The notes under the pieces: generated by a model
Database searches by the model: none
Seen by the model: the letters and a program-made list of their open reading frames with translations, nothing else
What the model was told of the DNA's origin: nothing
Made by a program: the position numbers and the translations under genes
Part shown: in pieces, positions 55,368 through 64,000 of the stretch
Numbering within the stretch: the stretch's first letter is position 1
Layout of the letters: each line of letters opens with the position of its first letter
Assembly (NCBI RefSeq): GCF_005217455.1
Contig: NZ_SZPQ01000029.1
Coordinates: forward strand, 1 to 64,000
Length of the DNA: 64,000 nucleotides
Direction: 5' to 3'
DNA from: Martelella alba
GTDB taxonomy: Bacteria > Pseudomonadota > Gammaproteobacteria > Enterobacterales > Enterobacteriaceae

Positions 55368-56738
55368 ATGGCAGAAAGTACATCCAATTCCTTGATTGTG
55401 GCAAAATTCGGCGGCACCAGCGTCGCTGATTTCGATGCCATGAATCGCAGCGCGGACATCGTGCTGTCCAATCCCGACGTGCGACTGGTGGTGTTATCCG
55501 CCTCGGCCGGCGTAACCAATTTGCTGGTGGCTTTGGCTGAGGGCAAAGAACCCGAGCGCCGCGCTTTTTATCTGGATGAAATCCGCCGTATTCAATACGC
55601 CATCATTGATCGCTTGGCTGACGCTCAGGTCATTCGTGAAGAAATCGATCGCATGCTGGATAACCTTGCCATGCTATCCGAAGCCGCGGGGCTCGCCACG
55701 TCCCATGCCCTCACCGACGAGCTGGTCAGTCACGGCGAGTTGATGTCGACATTGCTGTTTGTGGAAATTCTTCGTCAACGGCAAGTCGCGGCGGAATGGT
55801 TCGATGTGCGCAAGGTCATGCGCACCAATGATCGATTCGGTCACGCCGAACCGGATATTGCCGCACTGAAGGAATTAGCCCGTAGTCAGTTACTGCCGCG
55901 CCTTGATGAGGCCCTGATCATTACCCAGGGATTCATCGGCAGCGAAGCCAAGGGCCGCACCACCACGCTTGGCCGCGGCGGCAGCGACTATACCGCCGCC
56001 TTGCTGGGCGAGGCGCTTTGCGCGTCGCGTATTGATATCTGGACGGACGTTCCCGGCATTTACACCACCGATCCCCGTGTCGTGCCGCAAGCCAGACGTA
56101 TTGATGTGATAAGTTTTGAGGAAGCGGCGGAAATGGCCACTTTCGGGGCGAAAATCCTTCACCCGGCCACCTTGTTGCCGGCGGTGCGCAGCGAAATACC
56201 GGTCTTTGTCGGCTCCAGCAAAGAACCCACCATCGGCGGCACGCTGGTTTGCAACCACACGCCCAATCCGCCGCTATTTCGCGCCATCGCGCTACGCCGC
56301 CGCCAAACGCTGCTGACGCTGCACAGTTTGAATATGTTGCAGGCCCGCGGCTTCCTGGCCGAGGTTTTCGCGATTTTGGCCCGTCATTATATTTCGGTGG
56401 ATTTGATTACCACGTCGGAAGTGAGCGTTGCCTTGACCATGGACACCACCGGCTCCACCTCCACCGACGGCAGCCTGTTGACCACGTCTTTGCTAACGGA
56501 GCTGTCGTCGCTTTGTCGGGTGGAGGTCGAGGAAAATCTGGCGCTGGTCGCCTTGATCGGCAACAAGCTGTCGCAGGCGTGCGGTGTGGGCAAAGAGGTC
56601 TTCGGGGTACTGGATCCTTTTAATATCCGCCTGATTTGTTATGGCGCCAGCAATCACAATCTTTGTCTGCTGGTGCCGGGCCAGGACGCTGAACAGGTCG
56701 TCAAGACCCTGCATGCCAACCTGTTCGACGCCGAATAG
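55368..56738 (+). CDS. lysC: Lysine-sensitive aspartokinase III
   Basis: 456 residues (E. coli 449). Kinase motifs VAKFGGTSVADFDAMNRS, TLGRGGSDYTAALLGEAL and WTDVPGIYTTDPR, then two C-terminal ACT domains (FLAEVFAILARHYISVDLITTSE). First step of the aspartate pathway to lysine. Controlled by the upstream riboswitch and by lysine feedback through the ACT domains. Confidence 0.97.
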   Translation: MAESTSNSLIVAKFGGTSVADFDAMNRSADIVLSNPDVRLVVLSASAGVTNLLVALAEGKEPERRAFYLDEIRRIQYAIIDRLADAQVIREEIDRMLDNLAMLSEAAGLATSHALTDELVSHGELMSTLLFVEILRQRQVAAEWFDVRKVMRTNDRFGHAEPDIAALKELARSQLLPRLDEALIITQGFIGSEAKGRTTTLGRGGSDYTAALLGEALCASRIDIWTDVPGIYTTDPRVVPQARRIDVISFEEAAEMATFGAKILHPATLLPAVRSEIPVFVGSSKEPTIGGTLVCNHTPNPPLFRAIALRRRQTLLTLHSLNMLQARGFLAEVFAILARHYISVDLITTSEVSVALTMDTTGSTSTDGSLLTTSLLTELSSLCRVEVEENLALVALIGNKLSQACGVGKEVFGVLDPFNIRLICYGASNHNLCLLVPGQDAEQVVKTLHANLFDAE

Positions 56739-58394
56739 TCAGAGGGGGTTGGAAGCCCTGCGGTGTTCATCGGTCTCCGTCTCGCCGTCGTCTTCCAACT
56801 CCAATACATTATAGGCCACCGCGCAAAACAGGGAATTGACCCGTTTCATATCGCCCAGGAGACCCAGATGCAACGAACTGGTCTCCATGCTCTGTACATT
56901 CTGTTGATGCAGACGATCCACATGGGCATGGGCATAGCGGCGGTCGGTGATGCGAAACCGGTGTTTGGCTCTGCGCAATCGCCGGGCGCTGGTGATATCG
57001 CCGGAGAGGAATACCGACAGGCCCAGGCGCAGGTTGGACATCAGTTGTTCGTGCAGCGTATCCAGCTCTTGCAAGCCCTCGGCGGAAAACGCCCGGCGCG
57101 TTGCCAGGGATTTGGCCGCCACATCGCCGGTCATACGCTCGATAATGTCGCCGGCCTGTTCGAGATTGAGCGCCATCTCAATAATCTCCGCCCAACGGCG
57201 CGAATCCGTTTCGCCCAGCTCTTCTTTGGGTATTTGCGCCAAATACAGCTTGATGGCGGTGTACAGCACGTCCACATCGTCATCCAGGCGGCTGACTTCC
57301 CGGTCCTTGTTGGGCAGACCGTGTAGCACTTCGCCATGCAATAGCAGCATGCTTTCCACCACATCCCCCATACGCAGGGTTTCGCGGGCGGCATTGGCCA
57401 GCGCCAGCGTGGGGGTATCAAGGGCGCTGACATCCAGATGGCGCGGCCTCACGCCGAGTTCGCCCCCTGGTGTCGCGCCTATCCATTGCGTACACAACCG
57501 GGCCATCGGACCGGCAAACGGGATCAGGATCAGACAGCGAAGCAGGTTATAAAACACATGGAAATAAATCACCAGCTCGGAAGGGCTGACCGGCAGGCGA
57601 CCCAGCACGGTCGCCAGCAACGACACCGCCGGCAGCACCACCACACAGCCCGCCAGTTTGAACAGCAGGCTGCCCAAGGCGACCCGCTTACCCTCGGCGT
57701 TTTGCCCGCTGGCATTGATCATGGCCAGTATTCCGCTACCGAGATTAGCGCCGATCGCCAGGCAAAGGGCCACTTTAAAAGAAATGACGTCGGTGGCGGT
57801 CAATGTGGCGGTTAATAATACCGCGGCCAAACTGGAATAACTGATAATGGCAAAGAGCGCGCCGGTGAGGGAGTCAAGCACCACATCGCCGGTGAGCGAT
57901 GAGAACAGCACTTTTACGCCATTGGCCTGGGTGATGGGCGTGGCCGCGTCAACAATCAATTCCAGCGCCAGCAGTATCAGACCAAGACCAATGAACACCC
58001 GGCCGATTTGCCCAGCCCGGGTTTGTTTCCGGCCCAAAAACAGACAAACGCCGATAAAAATCAGCAAGGGAGAAAGCCAGGAGAGATCGAACGTGAGGAT
58101 TCTGGCCATCAGGGCGGTGCCCACGTCCGCGCCGAGGATAATCACCAAGGCCGGTTTTAGCGCCACCAGGCCCTGGGAAACAAATGAGGTGACCAGCATG
58201 GCCGTGGCGTTGCTGCTTTGCACCAGGGCGGTGACGCCGATACCGGCCATGAACGCCATGGTTTTTTTTTCAACGCTGCGGCTGAGCACCTGCCGTAACC
58301 GGGCACCATAGACACGCATAATTCCGGTCCGGACAATGTGCGTGCCCCATACCAGCAATGCCACCGCCGAAAGCAGATGCAACAACGTCAACAC
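56739..58394 (-). CDS. yjbB: Na/Pi cotransporter family protein YjbB
   Basis: 551 residues (E. coli 543). Two inverted Na/Pi cotransport repeats with the QSSNA (TALVQSSNATAMLVTSF) and paired GADVGTALMA / GANLGSGILA motifs, then a C-terminal PhoU-like helical domain. Exports or moves phosphate across the inner membrane. It converges end to end with lysC and lies next to the phosphatase/ABC operon, which may be functional. Confidence 0.92.
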   Translation of the reverse strand: MLTLLHLLSAVALLVWGTHIVRTGIMRVYGARLRQVLSRSVEKKTMAFMAGIGVTALVQSSNATAMLVTSFVSQGLVALKPALVIILGADVGTALMARILTFDLSWLSPLLIFIGVCLFLGRKQTRAGQIGRVFIGLGLILLALELIVDAATPITQANGVKVLFSSLTGDVVLDSLTGALFAIISYSSLAAVLLTATLTATDVISFKVALCLAIGANLGSGILAMINASGQNAEGKRVALGSLLFKLAGCVVVLPAVSLLATVLGRLPVSPSELVIYFHVFYNLLRCLILIPFAGPMARLCTQWIGATPGGELGVRPRHLDVSALDTPTLALANAARETLRMGDVVESMLLLHGEVLHGLPNKDREVSRLDDDVDVLYTAIKLYLAQIPKEELGETDSRRWAEIIEMALNLEQAGDIIERMTGDVAAKSLATRRAFSAEGLQELDTLHEQLMSNLRLGLSVFLSGDITSARRLRRAKHRFRITDRRYAHAHVDRLHQQNVQSMETSSLHLGLLGDMKRVNSLFCAVAYNVLELEDDGETETDEHRRASNPL

Positions 58395-58449
58395 GCGTTT
58401 TTAACCTCCTTTTCGCCACTTGTCGATCGGATATCAAACAAGGCGTTTG

Positions 58450-59100
58450 CTACCAATGATGAATCGGCCATCTCGCCCGCCGCGCATGGTTTAACAATAC
58501 GCCGTCAGGGTTAACGGCATGGGGATCGCCCACTTTGACCAGTAGCGGTAAATCGTTGCCGGAATCGGAATAAAAGCTCGCCTCGGCTAACGCCGTCAGG
58601 TCGCCGTCCAGCAGCGCGGCCAGCCGCGCGACCTTGCCCTCCCGGTAAGTCAGGATGCCTTTGGTTTCACCAGTGTAGCGCGCGTCCCGCACGGCCAGTT
58701 CAATGGAAAGCGTCTCGCGTACCCCGAACCGTTCGGCAATAGGTTTGACCAAGTGTTCTCCCGAAGCGGAAATAACAATGACCCGATCGCCCCGGTCGCG
58801 ATGAGCGGCGATACATCGCAAGGCATTGGTGCGCATGACGGGGACAATCGCTTTGGCGATAAACCCGCGCACGTGATGCGCCACTTCCTCAACCGAACGC
58901 CCGGCCAGCGGCTGCAGGGTAAACGACATGTACTCATCCATGGACAACGTGCCCTGAACATATTGCAGCATCATCTCCTGCTCTCGCCGCACGAAAGCAG
59001 CATCCCCCGCCCAGCCCGTCTCAAACATATAACGGCTCCATAAACTGGCGCAGTCTCCATTTATCAAGGTCTCATCCAAATCAAACAACGCCAGGCTCAT
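58450..59100 (-). CDS. HAD-IB family phosphatase
   Basis: 216 residues, SerB/HAD-IB type. Motif I FDLDETLINGDC (nucleophile Asp), a cap with EYMSFTLQPLAGRSVEEV, motif II VISASGEH, Lys in ETKGILTYREGK, and motif III YSDSGNDLPLL. Removes phosphate from a small metabolite. Last gene of the importer operon (ATGA overlap with the ATPase), so its substrate is probably the imported compound or its product. Confidence 0.85.
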   Translation of the reverse strand: MSLALFDLDETLINGDCASLWSRYMFETGWAGDAAFVRREQEMMLQYVQGTLSMDEYMSFTLQPLAGRSVEEVAHHVRGFIAKAIVPVMRTNALRCIAAHRDRGDRVIVISASGEHLVKPIAERFGVRETLSIELAVRDARYTGETKGILTYREGKVARLAALLDGDLTALAEASFYSDSGNDLPLLVKVGDPHAVNPDGVLLNHARRARWPIHHW

Positions 59101-60089
59101 GCCACCTCACATAATGTCGCCATATCTAACTGTAGACCAATCTCTACGCCATCAGGATACAGATCGGCCACCGAGCGGTTTAACACATCCACCAGTAATT
59201 CGATTTCCCGCACCCGTATGCGGTAGCGGATCACATTTCCCAGCAAGCTGTGCCCCGCCACCCGCGCGGCGATACCCTGGCCGGCGGGCAGCAGAAGGAT
59301 GGACTCGGGCCGGATGGCCACCTGCCCCTGCCAGGCGCGGCCGGTCAATTGTTCCGCCTCGCCGGCGCTCAATAGGTTGTAACTGCCGATAAAACCGGCG
59401 GCAAAGGCATCGACCGGTTGGGTGTACAGCGCTTCCGCGCTGCCATTTTGCACAATCTTGCCTTTATTCATCAGCACGACCCGGTCCGACAACGTCAATG
59501 CCTCTTCCTGATCGTGGGTAACGAAAATCGCGGTCAGGCGCAATTCCTGCTGAATACGTCGAATTTGATCGCGCAGATGTTTGCGAATACGGGCATCCAA
59601 AGCGGAAAGGGGTTCGTCCAGCAAAAGCAGCCGGGGACGGGTGACCAATGAGCGCGCCAGCGCCACCCGCTGGCACTGTCCGCCGGATAATTGGTGCGGA
59701 TAGCGGTGGGCGAAATCCCGTAACTCCACCAGCGTCAACACCTCGTCCACCCGTCGGCGGATTTCCGCCGCGGGCAGTTTTTGCATCTTGAGGCCGAAAG
59801 ACACATTGCCGTCCACCGTCATATTCGGAAACAGGGCATAGCTCTGGAAAACCATACCGATGCCTCGCTGTTGCGGTGCCAGCGGCACGATGTTTTCGCC
59901 CGCGATCAGGATTTGTCCGCTATCCACCGGCGTCAACCCCGCCAGACAACGCAGCAACGTGGATTTGCCGCAACCGCTTGGCCCGAGCAAGGTCACGAAT
60001 TCCCCCTCATCGGCGCTAAAATCGATATTCTCGAAGACCTGAGTCGGCCCGTAATGCTTATTCAGTTGCTTAACCGCCAAGTAAGACAT
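59097..60089 (-). CDS. ABC importer ATP-binding protein (PotA/PhnT-like)
   Basis: 330 residues. Walker A LLGPSGCGKSTLLR, signature QLSGGQCQRVALARSL, Walker B LLLLDEPLSALD, and a C-terminal TOBE-like domain (GQVAIRPESILL). Belongs to the spermidine/iron/2-aminoethylphosphonate class. Two bp from the permease gene. Confidence 0.9.
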   Translation of the reverse strand: MSYLAVKQLNKHYGPTQVFENIDFSADEGEFVTLLGPSGCGKSTLLRCLAGLTPVDSGQILIAGENIVPLAPQQRGIGMVFQSYALFPNMTVDGNVSFGLKMQKLPAAEIRRRVDEVLTLVELRDFAHRYPHQLSGGQCQRVALARSLVTRPRLLLLDEPLSALDARIRKHLRDQIRRIQQELRLTAIFVTHDQEEALTLSDRVVLMNKGKIVQNGSAEALYTQPVDAFAAGFIGSYNLLSAGEAEQLTGRAWQGQVAIRPESILLLPAGQGIAARVAGHSLLGNVIRYRIRVREIELLVDVLNRSVADLYPDGVEIGLQLDMATLCEVA

Positions 60090-60091
60090 GA

Positions 60092-60877
60092 TTAGTCCCT
60101 GTCCTTATTGAGAATATTGGCCGCCAGGGTGAGCAGCAAAACCACCAGGAAATAGGAGATCACCAGCGCGCTGGTGAGGTGACCGCTGCTGGTGCGCAAA
60201 TTGTAGAGATACACCTGCAGCGTTTCGAAACGATCGCCCACCAGCAGATTGGCGAAGACGAACTCGCCGATCAGAAAAGAGAAGGACAACAGTAAGGCAA
60301 TCATGCAACCCTTGCGCAAATTAGGCAGTACGACCCATAGAGCCGCCCGCCAGGTGCTGGCGCCCAGCAATTGCGCGGCATCCATCAGGTCGCGCAGGCG
60401 GATAGCCTGCATATTATTGGTGATGGCCCGATAGATAAAAGGCAGGGCGATAGTGAAATAACAGCCGATCAGGATCCAGGGCGTACCGGTCAAGGTCAAT
60501 GGCCCGTCGGAGTACAACTGTAACAACCCCACCGAGGAAACCACCGGTGGAACGGCGAACGGCAGCAGGATTAGAATGTTCATCACCGCATCCAGCCGAG
60601 GAAAATAGTAAGCAATTACAAACATTAATGGTAATATCAACACGACCGCAAAGAGCAGCGACCCCAGGCAAATCAACAGAGAATGCCATAGCGCCGTCAG
60701 GAAACGGCTATCCATCCAGAGTTGCTTCATCCAGTCCACGGTTAACCCTTCCGGCAGAATGGTCGAACCCCATTGGGTGGAAAAGGCGTAAATCAGCGTG
60801 GCGACCAGCGGTGACAGCAGTATCACCAGCATGATTGTTACCACGCAGCGATGGTAAATTCCTTCGACGCGCGTCAT
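60092..60877 (-). CDS. ABC importer permease 2
   Basis: 261 residues, six membrane segments, EAA-type loop RDLMDAAQLLGASTWRAALWVVLPNLRKG. PotC/PhnV-like. Pairs with the permease just upstream. Confidence 0.9.
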   Translation of the reverse strand: MTRVEGIYHRCVVTIMLVILLSPLVATLIYAFSTQWGSTILPEGLTVDWMKQLWMDSRFLTALWHSLLICLGSLLFAVVLILPLMFVIAYYFPRLDAVMNILILLPFAVPPVVSSVGLLQLYSDGPLTLTGTPWILIGCYFTIALPFIYRAITNNMQAIRLRDLMDAAQLLGASTWRAALWVVLPNLRKGCMIALLLSFSFLIGEFVFANLLVGDRFETLQVYLYNLRTSSGHLTSALVISYFLVVLLLTLAANILNKDRD

Positions 60878-60910
60878 CGCGGTCTCCTCACAGATTGTCC
60901 GGCAACAGCC

Positions 60911-61750
60911 TCAGACATTGGCATGGGCATAGCTCCGGCGTATCACCCACTGATGCACCAGCGTAATCACCACCATCAGCATGACCAGAAACATCCCCAG
61001 CGCGCTGGCCATATTCGGGTCCAGATCCAAATCGCCGGCCACCAGCGCGGCGATACGGATGGGGATAACATTGAAGTTACCGCTGGTCAAAGCGAAGATG
61101 GTGGCATAGGCGCCGAGGGCGTTGGCCAGCAGGATAACGAAGGTGCCCAGCAAGGCCGGCGCCAGGACCGGCAGGCCAATGTAGCGCCAGTAATGAAACC
61201 GTCCCGCGCCCAATAAAGCCGCCGATTCGCGCCAGTCCTCCCGTAATGCGTCAAAGGCCGGATAGAGCAACAGTACGCCCAGGGGAATCTGGAAGTAGGT
61301 GTACAACACCATCAATCCAGGTTTGGAATAGAGGTTGAAATCCCCCAACAAGCCATAGCGTCGCAAAATAAGCGTCACGCAGCCGTTGGTGCCAAGCAGG
61401 ATGATAAAAGCGAACGCCAGCGGCACCCCGGTAAAGTTGCTGGTCATATTGGTAAAAGACATGACCGCGGTGCGTAGGCGGGTCGCGCCCAACTGACGCA
61501 ACGAATAGCTGCCGATAAGCGCAATCAATAAGCCGAAAAAGCTGGACCAGAACGTTATCTGTAGCGAAAAAACAAAGGCCTGGCGATAAAACGGGGAGCC
61601 GATGATTTCACTGTAGTTGGCGATGCCCCAGCCGGCCGCTTCGCTGTTAAAGCTGTTATAAGCCATCCAAACCAGCGGCGCTATCTGGAAGGCGCAGAAA
61701 AATACCGCGAACGGCAACATAATCGCCGCCGCCAGCCATTTACCTTTCAT
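60911..61750 (-). CDS. ABC importer permease 1
   Basis: 279 residues from ATG 61750, which overlaps the preceding stop by ATGA; an upstream ATG at 61768 would give a longer overlap. Six membrane segments and the EAA loop ALREDWRESAALLGAGRFHYWRYI. PotB/PhnU-like. Confidence 0.88.
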   Translation of the reverse strand: MKGKWLAAAIMLPFAVFFCAFQIAPLVWMAYNSFNSEAAGWGIANYSEIIGSPFYRQAFVFSLQITFWSSFFGLLIALIGSYSLRQLGATRLRTAVMSFTNMTSNFTGVPLAFAFIILLGTNGCVTLILRRYGLLGDFNLYSKPGLMVLYTYFQIPLGVLLLYPAFDALREDWRESAALLGAGRFHYWRYIGLPVLAPALLGTFVILLANALGAYATIFALTSGNFNVIPIRIAALVAGDLDLDPNMASALGMFLVMLMVVITLVHQWVIRRSYAHANV

Positions 61751-62544
61751 TTGAGCAATCCCATACATAGCGGCTTATCATGGTTGACAGCCAATAGTTC
61801 GCATAGCGTACCGCAAATTTCCGTCTGCCGCGGCGCAACCGGCGACAGGCTGAAGGCCTCGCCGAACACGAATAGCGGTACCTGGCGTTCCTCAGGCAAA
61901 ATGCCGCCGTGGCTTTGGTCGTTGTTCATGCCGTGATCCGCCGTGACTATCACTTGATAACCGTCGGCGAGCCAGGCCGGCAAATAGCGCGACAACAGAC
62001 CGTCGGCGATGCGCGCCGCATTTCGGTATTGCGGCGAGGACAGGCCGAAGTGGTGTCCGGCGTCATCAATGTTCATCGGGTGAATCAACAGGAAATCCGG
62101 ACGGTAACGCAGACGCAGGCTTTCAGCGTCTTCAAACACATGGGAGTCGGGATAATGATCCGCATGGTAGAAATGTCCGTACTGAATTGTCGCCTGGGGA
62201 TCGAGTGTATGCCTATCGCGCACCGCATCAAAAGGCGCACGGTTATACAGTTCGCTGACCCAATGATAAGCCGCGGCCGCGGTCGTCAAACCGGCGGCGC
62301 GCGCGCAATGAAAAACGCTGCGGTGATGGGAAAGCCGGACGACATCATTATGCACCACGCCGCTTTCCACCGGGGAAATGCCGGTCAAAATGCATTCGTA
62401 CAACGGCCGCGATAACGACGGCAACTCGCATTCCAGGGGATAGAGACGGCCGTGGCCCGCCGCGCATTCGGCCTGCAGGTAGCCCATGGCATCATAGGCC
62501 ACCTGATAATTCAATCCATCCAATACCACCAACAGGCTTTTCAT
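61747..62544 (-). CDS. Alkaline phosphatase superfamily hydrolase (PhnA/nucleotide pyrophosphatase-like)
   Basis: 265 residues. Metal-site motifs of the superfamily: LLVVLDGLNYQ, LPSLSRPLYECILTGISP (nucleophile Ser/Thr region), HPMNIDDAGHHFGLSS and VTADHGMNND. There is no signal peptide, so it is cytoplasmic. Family members split phosphonoacetate, phosphodiesters or pyrophosphates. Nine bp after the binding-protein gene; likely acts on the imported compound. Confidence 0.8.
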   Translation of the reverse strand: MKSLLVVLDGLNYQVAYDAMGYLQAECAAGHGRLYPLECELPSLSRPLYECILTGISPVESGVVHNDVVRLSHHRSVFHCARAAGLTTAAAAYHWVSELYNRAPFDAVRDRHTLDPQATIQYGHFYHADHYPDSHVFEDAESLRLRYRPDFLLIHPMNIDDAGHHFGLSSPQYRNAARIADGLLSRYLPAWLADGYQVIVTADHGMNNDQSHGGILPEERQVPLFVFGEAFSLSPVAPRQTEICGTLCELLAVNHDKPLCMGLLK

Positions 62545-62553
62545 CGATACTCC

Positions 62554-63615
62554 TTATTGCTGCATGGCCATCATGACGTCTTCCTGCCACAAACGGGGCA
62601 ACGCCTTGGCGCTCTTCTCCCAGGCGGCCTGATCGGCGATGGGATGGGCATTCTTGTATTCAGAGGTCGGCAACAGTTTGGCTTTGACATCCGCCGGTAA
62701 CGTCAGATGTTCTATGCGGATCGGGCGGGCATACCCCCTGGCCAGATTGATTTGTCCCGCATCGGAGAAAATATATTCCCGGGCGAATTTGGCCGCATTG
62801 GGATGCTTGGCGTATTTATTGATAATGGTGGAATAGCCGGAAATAACCGAACCGTCGGAGGGGATCAATACCTCAAAACGGGTTTTATCAATAGTGTCGC
62901 GATAGTTCAGTCCATTGAAATCCCAAACAACGCCGACATCCACCTCACCCTTTTCCAGCGAGGCGATGGTGGGGTCATTCAATCCCAGGCGTCCGGCCTT
63001 GGCCAATTTGGCGAAAAAGTCCAAACCGGGCTTCAGATTCTTCTCGTTGCCGCCCATGGCGTAGGTTGCTGCCAGTACGCCGTTCGCCGCCTGCGCGGCC
63101 GTGCCCACATCACCGATCGATACCTTATATTTTCCTTTCAGCAAATCAGCCCAGCTGTGGGGAATGTCTTTGACCGTCTGCTTGTTGACGATGAATGCGA
63201 TGGTGCCGGTATAGGCCACGACCCAATTGCCGTCTTTATCCTTGGCCCAGGCGGGGACCTGATCCCAGGTGCTCGGTTTGTAGGGTTGCGCCACGCCTTT
63301 TTGAACCGCTAACGGGGCGAAGGAGATGCCCACATCGCCGATATCAGCGCTGGCATTGTTCTTTTCCGCCAGGAACTTGGCGATTTCCTGGGCCGAGCTC
63401 ATATCGGTATCGCTGTGCTTGATACCGTACTTGCTGGACAGGTCCGCCCAGGTTTCTTTCCAGTTGGCCCAACTGTCCGGCATACCGACACTGATAACCT
63501 CGCCTTCTTTCTGCGCCGCTTTTTGCAGCGCCGCGATATTCGCGGGGGCTGCATGACCGGCCTGGCTGGCCAGCAATATTGCTGTAGTTAACACTGAAGC
63601 GAACAAAAGTTTCAT
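62554..63615 (-). CDS. Periplasmic ABC substrate-binding protein
   Basis: 353 residues from ATG 63615. Signal MKLLFASVLTTAILLASQAGHA, then a type 2 binding fold: AAQKEGEVISVGMP, ASADIGDVGISFAPLAV, VVAYTGTIAFIVNKQTV, PHSWADLLKGKYKVSIGD and DAGQINLARGYARPIR. Related to iron and organophosphorus binders (PotD/PhnS class). First gene of the operon. Confidence 0.88.
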   Translation of the reverse strand: MKLLFASVLTTAILLASQAGHAAPANIAALQKAAQKEGEVISVGMPDSWANWKETWADLSSKYGIKHSDTDMSSAQEIAKFLAEKNNASADIGDVGISFAPLAVQKGVAQPYKPSTWDQVPAWAKDKDGNWVVAYTGTIAFIVNKQTVKDIPHSWADLLKGKYKVSIGDVGTAAQAANGVLAATYAMGGNEKNLKPGLDFFAKLAKAGRLGLNDPTIASLEKGEVDVGVVWDFNGLNYRDTIDKTRFEVLIPSDGSVISGYSTIINKYAKHPNAAKFAREYIFSDAGQINLARGYARPIRIEHLTLPADVKAKLLPTSEYKNAHPIADQAAWEKSAKALPRLWQEDVMMAMQQ

Positions 63616-63758
63616 ATGTGATGCTCCGGGTGATAGTGTGTTTATAAGAAACTTCACTGGTCTAGTCCAGCAAGAACCAAGCCAATCTACCCAACCAAGA
63701 TGAATATTTGATGTCAGCAATCCTTTTACGTTGTTTTTTGTTATCGTTTCATCTTCTC

Positions 63759-63774
63759 TGTCGCAAAGGCGACA
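63759..63774. promoter_or_regulatory. Candidate operator between the importer operon and the gntR gene
   Basis: TGTCGCAAAGGCGACA: 6-bp arms TGTCGC / GCGACA around AAAG, in the divergent promoter region. Probably bound by the GntR-type protein encoded next to it. Confidence 0.45.
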
Positions 63775-63810
63775 AAGGGTGCACTACAATAATGCATATG
63801 GGTGATGATA

Positions 63811-64000
63811 ATGCCTCATGATGACGCTTCTTCGCTGCAGATCCTCTCTCGGCAGAAGACCGTTACCGCCATTTGCCAGGCAATAACCGGCTGGATAATG
63901 CAAGGCGTAGTGACGCATAACGATCGGTTGCCGGCGGAACGGCTATTAAGTGAGCAATTCGCCACGACCCGTATCACTTTGCGAGAGGCGCTGGGACAAC
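63811..64000 (+). CDS. GntR-family regulator (truncated by window end)
   Basis: The first 63 residues are visible: a short leader, then the winged helix TAICQAITGWIMQG, DRLPAERLLSEQFATTRITL and REALGQ, the GntR signature. GGTGA precedes ATG 63811; an ATG at 63805 is in frame. The effector domain is beyond the window. Divergent from the importer operon, which it likely controls. Confidence 0.85.
   Translation, partial: MPHDDASSLQILSRQKTVTAICQAITGWIMQGVVTHNDRLPAERLLSEQFATTRITLREALGQ

Overview
The backbone of this window matches the Enterobacterales chromosome around E. coli minute 91-92. Conserved genes are ssb, uvrA, yjbQ, tyrB, alr, dnaB, qor, pspG, dusA, zur, yjbJ, lexA, dgkA, plsB, ubiA, ubiC, yjbHGFE, pgi and lysC. 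Missing neighbours (dinF, the mal genes, aphA, yjbR), the GC-rich codon use, a degraded paralogue and divergent intergenic repeats suggest a Sodalis/Pectobacteriaceae-type organism. That placement is an inference; no rRNA or other marker is present.

Positions 1-14.8 kb are a genomic island abutting the ssb terminator. From the window edge inward it carries a partial DNA adenine methylase and an OGG-like HhH-GPD glycosylase on the + strand. Convergent with these is a tightly coupled four-gene operon: a small Gly-rich protein, a PfkB-kinase/nucleoside-deoxyribosyltransferase fusion, a QueC-like enzyme and a SagB/nitroreductase-like flavoprotein. Next come an unknown ORF, an insertion-sequence graveyard (IS3, IS21/IS100-like and IS256-like pieces, one a chimeric IstB), a large helicase-nuclease, and a four-gene module of three tyrosine recombinases plus a small coiled-coil protein. 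That module resembles Tn554 tnpABC and the gamma-mobile-trio islands. The QueC/OGG/PfkB-NDT cassette is the best candidate for an undescribed (probably defence) system.

Positions 14.8-18.8 kb hold ssb and divergent uvrA with a degenerate LexA box between them. Positions 18.8-28.3 kb hold a LacI-linked catabolic locus of unknown substrate: TenA, BtpA/SgcQ, a ribokinase-like PfkB, a sugar-type ABC importer, a phosphotriesterase-family hydrolase and an M20 deacylase, with a perfect LacI-type palindrome before the transporter operon. Positions 28.3-35.9 kb return to backbone (yjbQ to dusA). Positions 36-41.8 kb are accessory: two MmgE/PrpD paralogues (the second frameshifted) flanking a short-chain dehydrogenase, a chitin-type AA10 protein with an unusual N-terminus, and an RcsA homologue.

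Positions 41.9-56.7 kb are backbone again: zur, yjbJ, lexA with two LexA boxes, dgkA/plsB, ubiA/ubiC, the yjbEFGH exopolysaccharide operon with an attenuator-like terminator and a distal RcsAB-box match, pgi, and lysC behind a lysine riboswitch. Positions 56.7-64 kb hold a Na/Pi cotransporter (yjbB) and an ABC importer operon with an alkaline-phosphatase-family hydrolase and a HAD-IB phosphatase, divergent from a truncated GntR regulator. This looks like uptake and dephosphorylation of an organophosphorus compound (inference).
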